This document shows, piece after piece, positions 8,947 to 15,384 of a stretch of 64,000 bases of DNA. How positions within the stretch are numbered: the first letter of the stretch is position 1; each line of letters begins with the position of its first letter. The stretch is from Bifidobacterium aesculapii (GTDB lineage: Bacteria; Actinomycetota; Actinomycetes; Actinomycetales; Bifidobacteriaceae): assembly GCF_001417815.1 (NCBI RefSeq), contig NZ_BCFK01000028.1:51611-115610 (forward strand). The letters are read 5' to 3'. The translations under genes and the position numbers were made by a program. The notes below the pieces were generated by a model that was given only the letters and a program-made list of their open reading frames with translations, was not told the origin of the DNA and did no database searches.

Positions 8947-10066
8947 ATATCTGGACGAAATACGAGACGAGAATCGAAGCGGTACGCGACCGCGAATGAG
9001 TGCGATCAGCTATCCAATCGGAAAGATGGTCGAAAATCTCGGCTTGACTCAATCCCTGACCCTCATACTTCAGATATTTGGCATGCATCTGTGACAGCAG
9101 ATCATTAAACGACAATCGCTGGGTTTCCTCCAGCATTTTCATTCGCGCGGCGATGAACGGATAATACGAACTGACTGAATCGGTTATCTCACGGCAGAGT
9201 TCACCGTCTTCGGAGACCTTATCACGTATCGGTACGGGATTGCGCATCTGGATTTGCTGATGAGACGTGTCTTCAAAACCCAGTTCTCTGATATCATCCA
9301 GCAATTTCGCAAGTTCCTTTTCCAAGCTCAACGGAGTCAATAGACCTTCGAAATCCCGTTGCTTGGAAACAGCCTTCTTCTCGCTCCGCACTCGGTCGAT
9401 GTCACTCTTGCTTGGGTGGTGCTTGTATTTCGCCGCGCATGTCGGGCACATCACCACATAATCGTCAAGACCGTATGAGGATACGTCCGGATCAATGGGA
9501 AGAATCTCGTATACGGGTATACCATCCCCGCGCTTATCCGCTATCAGGGAAGCACTGCATTCCATGCAGAGCCCGGCACACTGCATGAGCAGAGCATCCT
9601 TGTTATCCGCGATGCCTCTCGCGTAGGCAATCTTGGCGGCTACGGATTCCGAGGTCAGTTTCTGACCGGCTTTTCGGGAAATCACAGTCAATGCGATTTT
9701 CACGCATCGCTCACCCAACTCGTCAAGATTCACCTTTGTCCCATATTCGGCAAGATTATCCACGATTCTCTGTTTGACCGGAATCGCCGCGGCATCGATC
9801 CGAATTATGAACTGGCCAAGATCCATGCATTCGTATATGGCATTGGCCAGCTTCTTTGTGAACGACCTATCATCTGAGGACATTTTGCGGAGGGTTTCCT
9901 GTGACGCCTGAGAAGGATCCGCAGCCGTGCCTATGCGATTCCCCGGAACTCTGGTGAGCATCGAAATGACCTCAGCCACCTGTTTGCCGGCAGATAGCTC
10001 TTTACCGATAAGAGGCCGAAGCGATTTCACCAAATCGCAGAATCTGGCATTCACCTCTCCGGTCAT
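8918..10066 (-). CDS. ABC-3C CTD protein with HNH-like zinc finger (putative effector)
   Basis: 382 residues from ATG 10066, which has AGGAG 6 nt upstream (a GTG two codons earlier is possible). Residues 1-160 are helical and unassigned. A CMEC pair at about 167-170 and a CPTC pair at about 207-210, followed by Lys/His residues, enclose a treble-clef of HNH-endonuclease spacing. The usual catalytic His/Asn positions seem to be replaced (EILPID and LDDYVVM). The last ~95 residues end in ILVSYFVQICEVF, the hallmark of ABC-3C C-terminal domains (probably CTD10) that dock on the middle component. First gene of the three-gene operon, divergent from the 10307 module. Confidence 0.82.
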   Translation of the reverse strand: MTGEVNARFCDLVKSLRPLIGKELSAGKQVAEVISMLTRVPGNRIGTAADPSQASQETLRKMSSDDRSFTKKLANAIYECMDLGQFIIRIDAAAIPVKQRIVDNLAEYGTKVNLDELGERCVKIALTVISRKAGQKLTSESVAAKIAYARGIADNKDALLMQCAGLCMECSASLIADKRGDGIPVYEILPIDPDVSSYGLDDYVVMCPTCAAKYKHHPSKSDIDRVRSEKKAVSKQRDFEGLLTPLSLEKELAKLLDDIRELGFEDTSHQQIQMRNPVPIRDKVSEDGELCREITDSVSSYYPFIAARMKMLEETQRLSFNDLLSQMHAKYLKYEGQGLSQAEIFDHLSDWIADRTHSRSRTASILVSYFVQICEVFRAPAQ

Positions 10067-10306
10067 CGTCACTCCTCATGCAGCACAGCACTGTCTTTAT
10101 GACATATAGCTCCATTGGCATCAGCCGCATAGACAGCAATCCAACATTTTTTAGTTTACTAGGCGCTGCAACGCTTTCCGCGGTTTTTCTCCCAGTTTCT
10201 CCCTTCTGGGTCTCCCATTTTCTCCCTGAATCCCGGTCGCCGTTTCATAGCGTGGCCCGTATCGCGCACAACGCACGAATCAGCGAACAGAAAGGAGAGG
10301 GACGCA
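10067..10306. promoter_or_regulatory. Divergent promoter region between the ABC-3C operon and the toxin-like module
   Basis: This 240-bp stretch is AT-rich for the genome (ATTTTTTAGTTTACTAGG near 10150) and probably carries both promoters. It contains four TCTCCC steps between about 10190 and 10228 and a short CCCAG/CTGGG dyad at 10192-10211. On the plus strand an AAAGGAGAGG ribosome site precedes 10307. No coding potential was seen. Confidence 0.5.
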
Positions 10307-10810
10307 ATGGGCAGTGGAGCCAAGGGGGCGTACAGCAACGGCGGATCGCAGCCGTACCAACCGACCTACCACGTCGTCAAGTCGATGCTGGAACTCGACA
10401 AAACAGCCGGAATCTATAACCCCAGCCGGGGATACTTCAAGAACCCGACCCGCACCGACCTCGAGAAAGCCATCAAAGGTGATTCCATCATTTTTGGCGG
10501 AAGAGCAGCCTCAGGTACCTTCATGTACGTACTGGACACGGACGGACACATCGTCTTCGGAGCACGGCGTAACCCATACCATTCAAATGGCCGCTCGCCG
10601 CACCCCACACTGATCGGTGGCAAGGACCCCGTAGTACAAGCCGCCGGCCTCATAAACATCAAGGACGGGAAAATCATGTCTTTTGATGATCGGAGCGGCC
10701 ATTTCAGACCCAGCTCCAAGTCCATGGACAAAGTGGAAGCCGCACTGCGCAAACTTTACAATATGAACCACAATCTCTTCGGCGACAAATTCACTTGGAG
10801 GAAGCAATGA
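10307..10810 (+). CDS. Polymorphic-toxin-like protein of the GSGAKGAY type
   Basis: 167 residues, basic, no signal peptide. The amino end GSGAKGAYSNGG and the region YHVVKSMLELDKTAG...GYFKNPT resemble the linker and start of effector domains found at the C-termini of phage-head and polymorphic toxins. The second half has HPTLIGG (99-105), QAAG (111-114) and SGHFRP (130-135); an HxTL...AG...SGHxxP pattern recurs in such toxin C-terminal domains. Activity is not known to me. First of three overlapping genes: its TGA overlaps the next ATG (ATGA at 10807). Strong AAAGGAGAGG upstream. Family assignment is from memory and uncertain; expression as a coding gene is well supported. Confidence 0.6.
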   Translation: MGSGAKGAYSNGGSQPYQPTYHVVKSMLELDKTAGIYNPSRGYFKNPTRTDLEKAIKGDSIIFGGRAASGTFMYVLDTDGHIVFGARRNPYHSNGRSPHPTLIGGKDPVVQAAGLINIKDGKIMSFDDRSGHFRPSSKSMDKVEAALRKLYNMNHNLFGDKFTWRKQ

Positions 10811-11352
10811 GCAACAACCACGACCTCGAAACTCCTATCAAAAACTACTTTGATGCCGATTCGGACTCAGTATCCTATGAGGAATTACGGGCACTCGAGA
10901 AACCGGTTGCACACCTTGTGGACGAGTATGGCTGGAATGCCGTCAGGCAAGCATTCTTCCGTTACGTGCGGAACGAGTGCAAAACCCCGGACGACATCGC
11001 ACGGGCAGCGTTCCGCTACGAAGGCCTTAACTGGAACAAGAAGCCGATCCCAGACCCGTACGAGTTCCTCGGCTACCTCTACTACAAAGCCGGATTCAAC
11101 AAAGCCCCATACGATGCCGCACGCGCCCTCGATGATCTGTGCATCACAATCCTGCCCGCATCCGGCTACCCCGAGGCGAACATCTATTATCACCCCTACT
11201 ACGCCGCGGAAGCCGACCCCAAGATGATCGCCGCCGTCGAACGCTGGCGACAGCGCGAAGCCAATGAAGCCGGTGAAGACAGCAACAACAACAGCACGAC
11301 AAACGACCCTCAGGAACCGCACGAAGACTCAAAAAAGCAGGAGAACCTATGA
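10807..11352 (+). CDS. Small acidic protein of the toxin-like module (possible immunity or accessory factor)
   Basis: 181 residues from ATG 10807 with GGAGG just upstream; an earlier in-frame ATG at 10795 is less likely. Strongly acidic, aromatic-rich helical body (about 1-145, e.g. LVDEYGWNAVRQAFFRYVRN) and a polar Asn/Ser/Glu-rich tail. The family is not recognised. Position directly behind a toxin-like gene, with a 4-bp overlap, and acidity against a basic partner suggest an immunity protein or chaperone; that is inference only. It overlaps the next gene by 4 bp. Confidence 0.6.
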   Translation: MSNNHDLETPIKNYFDADSDSVSYEELRALEKPVAHLVDEYGWNAVRQAFFRYVRNECKTPDDIARAAFRYEGLNWNKKPIPDPYEFLGYLYYKAGFNKAPYDAARALDDLCITILPASGYPEANIYYHPYYAAEADPKMIAAVERWRQREANEAGEDSNNNSTTNDPQEPHEDSKKQENL

Positions 11353-12110
11353 CCTCACGTGAACCGTATCAGGACGCGTTCGATGTCCCGGGATTACGTG
11401 GAGTTTCGGTAGATGGCGGCATTCAACCACCGACGCAACCGCCTCCACGCCGCAAAGCGACCATCGACGACGGCATGAACCCAGAACTCGTCGCCGGCGC
11501 CGACTTCGACGGCATCCTCGGCATTCCCATCATCAAACGCCCATCAGAATTCGTCATACCCTCGAGCATCATCCCGTTCAGCAAACGAAATCGTGACGCC
11601 GACCCAGACCTTGCCGTGGGATTCTACGAGATGGACGTCGAATTCGCCGACGTACTCATCAACCCGGACCGGTTCATCAATGAGTTCCGCCGGCGCCCAC
11701 TCATCAGCCCGGACTGCTCGCTCTACCGGGATGCGCCACTCGCGGTGCAAATCGCGAACACCTACAAAAGCCGCGCCATCGGCCACTACTACCAATCCCA
11801 CGGCGTATATGTGATTCCCCAGATCCGCTGGGGCAACCGCCTGACCTACACCACCGAGGAACTGCCGGAACGACTGGCTTTCCTCGGCGTGGAGAAGCAC
11901 AGCATCGTAGCCATCGGCACCTATGGGTGCATCCGGACCGCGGACGACAAACACGAATTCCAAGCTGGACTCTCCGCCATGATGGAAACCTTGGAACCCA
12001 AAGTCGTGCTCGTCTACGGCCCCATGCCTGAACAGGTCTTCGGACCATACGCGCATGACGCCACGTTCAAGCAGTACGACGACTGGACCAGCCGTATGAA
12101 AGACCGGTGA
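11349..12110 (+). CDS. DUF4417 domain protein
   Basis: 253 residues. About 60 leading residues are low-complexity and proline-rich; the DUF4417 domain spans about 66-240. It is recognised by the conserved run IIPFSKRN, the aromatic strand HFYE-like VGFYEMDVEF, the CSLYRDAPLAVQI motif, YKSRAIGHYYQ, IPQIRWGNRLTY and AIGTYGCIR. DUF4417 proteins occur in phages and mobile elements; their biochemistry is not known to me. Third gene of the overlapping toxin-like operon, so probably required with it. No terminator seen before the remnants that follow. Confidence 0.8.
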   Translation: MTSREPYQDAFDVPGLRGVSVDGGIQPPTQPPPRRKATIDDGMNPELVAGADFDGILGIPIIKRPSEFVIPSSIIPFSKRNRDADPDLAVGFYEMDVEFADVLINPDRFINEFRRRPLISPDCSLYRDAPLAVQIANTYKSRAIGHYYQSHGVYVIPQIRWGNRLTYTTEELPERLAFLGVEKHSIVAIGTYGCIRTADDKHEFQAGLSAMMETLEPKVVLVYGPMPEQVFGPYAHDATFKQYDDWTSRMKDR

Positions 12111-12140
12111 CCGGCAGCGCCATCGACTCGGATTCGTTGC

Positions 12141-12234
12141 ACATGGCGCTACATGGCGCGCATATTGCCGAATGCGACGTAGCGGGCCCGCAATCTGATT
12201 CCAGATTGTCGATCACTGCTTGGTTGATGGGCAT
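12141..12234 (-). pseudogene. Remnant of the SpoU methyltransferase gene
   Basis: From ATG 12234 the first codons (MPINQAVIDN, then ESD) equal those of the intact gene at 6992. After a large internal deletion, a second matching piece reads VAFGNMRAM in another frame (intact copy: VAVGNMRAM, about 6645-6675). A TAGTCT -10-like element is kept upstream. Not functional as a methyltransferase. Confidence 0.85.
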
Positions 12235-12244
12235 GCCCACCAGA
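12204..12244. repeat. Direct repeat copy B
   Basis: These 41 bp are identical to 6962-7002, same orientation, lying 5.2 kb to the right. Outside the exact block the two copies diverge, yet stay alignable on the right side up to the TCACGAT stop of the DUF2326 reading frame (7036 and 12282). Confidence 0.9.
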
Positions 12245-12276
12245 CTACAGTCACGCCTACCGCAAGGCGTCAGCGG

Positions 12277-12376
12277 TCACGATCGATCCCTCTCTTCGAG
12301 CTTGTTATGTCTCCCGTCGCCTATGTACTTCAGCAGCGTCGAATCGTGGATGAGCACAGGAAGAGCCCCATCTCTC
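12277..12376 (-). pseudogene. 3' remnant of a second DUF2326 ABC-3C ATPase gene
   Basis: Reads LRDGALPVLIHDSTLLKYIGD and then, after loss of about 55 codons, GRHNKLEERDRS and a TGA at the same relative place as in the intact gene (LPVLIHDSTLLKNIGD...EEQEES). The residues differ enough that this is a different allele, not a fresh copy. It adjoins the SpoU remnant in the same order as the intact pair. Confidence 0.8.
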
Positions 12377-12395
12377 AATCCCAGTAGGCCCGGCG

Positions 12396-12650
12396 TCACC
12401 GGTTCGCCCATGCGGCGGTCCAGTCCTCGGCGTCCGACAGGCGGTCGAAGCTCTGATGCAGGATCCCGTCCGCGCCGAACGGCTGAACCGTCATGTCCGC
12501 CGGAATCAGCCGGCGCGGCACCTTGACCGACGCGTCATACGGAAGATTCGGCGTGAGCTTCGCGATCCATGCGGTCACACCGTTCCTCGCTCCCGTCAGA
12601 TAAGCGGCGAACGTGAACGGACGAGACTCGTCGATGATGTAATTCAACAT
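12396..12650 (-). CDS. Small protein of unknown function (84 aa)
   Basis: ATG at 12650 has AAAGGGG 7 nt upstream, a good ribosome site. The product starts MLNYIIDESRPFTFAAYLTG and ends in DAEDWTAAWANR; it has no signal peptide or clear membrane helix. Not recognised. It lies between a decayed hsd locus and the DUF2326/SpoU remnants, so it may be a whole small accessory gene or the truncated amino end of a larger lost protein. Confidence 0.5.
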   Translation of the reverse strand: MLNYIIDESRPFTFAAYLTGARNGVTAWIAKLTPNLPYDASVKVPRRLIPADMTVQPFGADGILHQSFDRLSDAEDWTAAWANR

Positions 12651-12938
12651 GATGAAACCCCTTTCAAGAACAGGGTATGAAAGTCAGGCACAGCGGCAGA
12701 CATTTCGTAGGTGTCCTGCGGAAAAATGAGAACGTATTGTGACGGTAAGAACACCACGAATCCGCGCATATCAGTGAAATCATCCGCGCAAGCGGAACAC
12801 ACTGTACGTGTGTTTGCACCCCACCATAATCCGGGCCTGGGACGGCCGGCACGGAATCGCGAACAGACGCATACGAACGTACGCCGACCGCCATCATCAG
12901 GGCACCTGCATCGTCCCGACATCCGACTGCCCGAACCA
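12651..12938. other. Intergenic stretch without a supported gene
   Basis: 288 bp between the 84-aa gene and the hsdS remnant. Short frames on the minus strand (12664-12973) are Cys/Arg-rich, lack family resemblance and ribosome sites, and look non-coding. Probably the promoter region of the 84-aa gene plus eroded hsd sequence. Confidence 0.5.
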
Positions 12939-13092
12939 TCACCCATCCCACGAAAACAGCAGAGGCTTCTCATTAGAAGCCTTCACCAAATACTTACCCT
13001 GCTGTCCACATGGCAGCAAGCTCACCCAGCGCCTTGTACTCGGCCCCTTCCGGGCAGAGTCGCGTAATCATCTCATCGACTCTGCCCTGTCC
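12939..13092 (-). pseudogene. hsdS: hsdS remnant (type I restriction specificity subunit)
   Basis: The piece at 12994-13092 reads RVDEMITRLCPEGAEYKALGEL, the classic HsdS amino end, without a start codon. After a one-base frameshift the reading continues GKYLVKASNEKPLLFSWDG and stops at 12939. The second piece matches the edge of an HsdS target-recognition domain. Most of the gene is gone. Confidence 0.75.
12963..12982 (-). terminator. Short hairpin within the hsdS remnant
   Basis: Arms AGGCTTCT and AGAAGCCT, 8 bp, 4-nt loop. On the minus strand it is followed about 6 nt later by TTTT, so it may stop transcripts coming from mntA-hepT, although its sequence is also part of the decayed reading frame. 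Confidence 0.35.
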
Positions 13093-13119
13093 TCAGTCCC
13101 CTCTCATTACGTCTATCAT

Positions 13120-13545
13120 TCAGATGCTTCGCGCATTTCTCAACGCTTGTGTTCCTGCGTCACCGATTGAATCCTCAGGAACCCCAATCTCATCGATTGC
13201 CTTGGACACAAACTCCATGATTTCCCCGGCATCCTTCGTCACCGACTCGTAAATCTCATCAAAATCAAGATTCCCGTAATCGTGAACTATCCAATCACGG
13301 GTTCCCGCTATCGCCTTCCAAGCGATTTCCGGTTGGGCCATGACGAATCGCTTCGACAGCTTCTTCACATGTTCGCCCACCTGCGCTACCGCCATGCACA
13401 CCGCATGCTGCCGCAAATCGTCGTCTTCGAATTGTTCAAGGGTAACGCCGTCGAGAAAAGACAACGCCATCTCCAATTCATGCCGAATCTGCAACAAGTG
13501 AATCAAGTCACGCCGTGGATCATTCTCCGAAGCTTTTCCCACCAT
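13120..13545 (-). CDS. hepT: HEPN-family toxin HepT (DUF86-like RNase)
   Basis: 141 residues. The catalytic HEPN motif Rx4HxY is intact as RDWIVHDY (about 83-90), inside an all-helical fold of normal length. HepT RNases cleave cellular RNA and are silenced when the partner MntA adds AMP to the motif Tyr. ATG 13545 was chosen for GAGGGG 7 nt upstream; ATG 13560 is the alternative. The gene overlaps the mntA 3' end by 26 bp, the usual antitoxin-first order. The pair sits between hsdM and hsdS remnants. Confidence 0.9.
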   Translation of the reverse strand: MVGKASENDPRRDLIHLLQIRHELEMALSFLDGVTLEQFEDDDLRQHAVCMAVAQVGEHVKKLSKRFVMAQPEIAWKAIAGTRDWIVHDYGNLDFDEIYESVTKDAGEIMEFVSKAIDEIGVPEDSIGDAGTQALRNARSI

Positions 13546-13948
13546 CGGTTTTCCCCTCATCTGGAAGAATACGTAGAATCGGCTTGGCCAATACGTTGCG
13601 CACGAATAACGATCTAATCAGTTCGTCATACGCCTTCTTCTCCGGCTGGGTGATATAACTGGCTTTTACCAGATCGATGTCCCGACCGAACGCTTCACGT
13701 AGCGCTTCACGGAAGTTCGCGATTCTTCGAACACGCATATCGTCATCGGCGGTCTCGTAGATGAAATCGATATCGGAATCGGAGTCCGCACCACCGTCGG
13801 CCATTGAACCGAACAAGTACAATTCTGTGATGCCATATTGGCGCGCAAGAGGACGAGCCAGAGCAGCGATCTCGGACGGCGAGGGGACCGTCTCACGCCG
13901 CACGGAATGAGATAATGTCGCCGATGGCATTGCCACTGTCATACCCAT
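13520..13948 (-). CDS. mntA: MNT-type nucleotidyltransferase antitoxin MntA
   Basis: 142 residues. Minimal nucleotidyltransferase with GSx10DxD in GSMADGGADSDSDIDF (Gly about 47, Asp 59 and 61), the metal-binding motif needed to adenylylate HepT. The fold continues through FGRDIDLVKASYI, carrying the third Asp. Start taken as the ATG at 13948 with AAGGA close upstream; GTG 13951 and internal ATGs are possible. First gene of the TA pair; complete and probably active. Confidence 0.88.
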   Translation of the reverse strand: MGMTVAMPSATLSHSVRRETVPSPSEIAALARPLARQYGITELYLFGSMADGGADSDSDIDFIYETADDDMRVRRIANFREALREAFGRDIDLVKASYITQPEKKAYDELIRSLFVRNVLAKPILRILPDEGKTDGGKSFGE

Positions 13949-14098
13949 CACATCCTTATCGTTTTCCTCATGAGGAGTCTATGACGCCTCATACACGAAC
14001 ACAACGATAGGACTGTCCGCACATCGCACGAACAATCCAGCAACGTTTTCGCGTCCTTCCATTGAAGGTGTGCGCGCTACGCGTGCATATCTCACATG

Positions 14099-14263
14099 TT
14101 ACCGTTCCGAATCCGCGACAATGGCGTCGATCTGCTTACGTAGTTCGGTCTTCCTCCTGACGATGCCGGCGATGCGCACATTCAGCTCATCGATGTCTCT
14201 TCTCACGGTATCCTTCCTCTCCCCCCACGTGCCTACGGATAGATTCCAGCGATTTACGTCCGC
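14099..14263 (-). pseudogene. hsdM: hsdM 3' remnant (type I methyltransferase C-terminus)
   Basis: The frame reads WNLSVGTWGERKDT, then DIDELNVRIAGIV and LRKQIDAIVADSER before the stop. This is the characteristic helical C-terminus of HsdM (NLSVSSYVE...DT...LNAEI...LR..IDEIV). Only about 50 codons survive, joined directly to a rhuM fragment. Confidence 0.75.
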
Positions 14264-14282
14264 ACCGATATCGTCGCGCACC

Positions 14283-14402
14283 GGTCGTCCAACGGCGGAA
14301 CTGCACGCCACGATGGAGTTTCACCCGGTATCCGACCGATATGATGACGTCGAGGTTGTAGTATGCAACGGGCTTGTTCGAATCGGCAATGTGCTTTTGC
14401 AT
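14283..14402 (-). pseudogene. rhuM-family remnant
   Basis: About 40 codons from ATG 14402 contain YYNLDVIISVGYRV and RGVQFRRWTT, the signature of RhuM virulence/Fic-associated proteins. The frame then runs into hsdM sequence in a wrong frame, so a deletion fused the two genes. RhuM genes are commonly found inside hsd loci, which agrees with the neighbours here. Confidence 0.75.
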
Positions 14403-14454
14403 ATTGCCTTCCCTTTCCCAACGTGCTCACAGTACCGACGTCAAGCGCCCGACG

Positions 14455-15381
14455 TCACGCACCCTGGAAGGAGAAGTGCCAATAGCCGGTGCGCACGGCG
14501 ACGGCGAGCGCGATGACCGGAATCGCCAGACAGATCAGACAGAACACGGCGTCGATCGGGTGCAATCTCGAGACGCGCGCCGCCGAACGCGGCCCGGAAC
14601 CGCCGAATCCGCGCGCCTCCATCGCGGTGGCGAGCTTCGTGGCGCGTCGGATCGACAACACCAGCAGGCCGAACGCCTGCGAGAACGCTCGGCTCACCGC
14701 GTTGCCGTCGCCGAGACCGCGCGAACGGCGGGACAGCCCGAGCGCGCGCCAATCGTCCTGCAGCAGCGTGAACATGCGCATGCCCGCGAGCCCGCCATAG
14801 ACGAAGCGTGGCGAGAAATGAAGGATCTGCACGAGACCGTCGGCCAGATCGGTCGGGTCGAGGCCCAACGCGAGAATCACGCCGGGCATGGCGATGGCGC
14901 CCACTCGAAGGAACGTGGCCGCAGCCAGATAGGTGGAGCCCTGCGATACCACGATCCAGCCCGCGGAGAACCAGATCTCGCCGGAGGTGCGGCCGTAGAG
15001 GAACACGGAGACGAATCCGCCCACGGCCGCGATCCACACGGGCCATGTGCTGCGCAGCACGCGCCATGGGGCGATGCCGCCGATCCACAGCAGCACGAAC
15101 TCCAATCCCAGCGCCACGGAGGCGGAGACCACGTCAAGACTGACGAACATGGGGATGCACATGACGAGCGCTCCGATGATGCGCGCCACCGGATTCACCT
15201 TCGCGATGAACCATGAGGGCGAGGTGGCCCGCGCCGGTTCGCGCCGCGCGTCCGGAGGCGAAACGGTCACCGTGTCGCCCGTGGCCGCGACCGTTCCCAC
15301 AGCAGAAGCCTCCTCACCCGTCACGTCCAACGCGGTTGTCCCGTTCTTTTCGTCCATGTTCCCGTTCACCATTCCGTTCAA
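14455..15381 (-). CDS. ECF transporter transmembrane (T) component, thiamine-precursor system
   Basis: 308 residues. Variable, polar first ~60 residues, then CbiQ/EcfT-type membrane helices and the long cytoplasmic coupling region. The latter carries the two Ala-Arg-Gly type motifs (LGLSRRSRGLG and ATAMEARGFGG) that clamp the ATPases. TTG 15381 is likely the start: it lies 4 bp after the EcfA stop with GGGGGAG upstream; ATG 15372 is the alternative. Last gene of ykoE-ecfA-ecfT (ykoEDC order). Confidence 0.9.
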   Translation of the reverse strand: MNGMVNGNMDEKNGTTALDVTGEEASAVGTVAATGDTVTVSPPDARREPARATSPSWFIAKVNPVARIIGALVMCIPMFVSLDVVSASVALGLEFVLLWIGGIAPWRVLRSTWPVWIAAVGGFVSVFLYGRTSGEIWFSAGWIVVSQGSTYLAAATFLRVGAIAMPGVILALGLDPTDLADGLVQILHFSPRFVYGGLAGMRMFTLLQDDWRALGLSRRSRGLGDGNAVSRAFSQAFGLLVLSIRRATKLATAMEARGFGGSGPRSAARVSRLHPIDAVFCLICLAIPVIALAVAVRTGYWHFSFQGA

Positions 15382-15384
15382 ACG

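Noticed and set aside
6962..12244. The 41-bp direct repeat as a phage or integrative-element att site
   Set aside because: No integrase or excisionase gene is present, and the similarity continues unevenly into DUF2326 sequence, which fits homologous recombination better.
12664..12973. Minus-strand frames of 95 and 109 aa
   Set aside because: No ribosome site, Cys/Arg-rich, no recognisable family; part overlaps the hsdS remnant.
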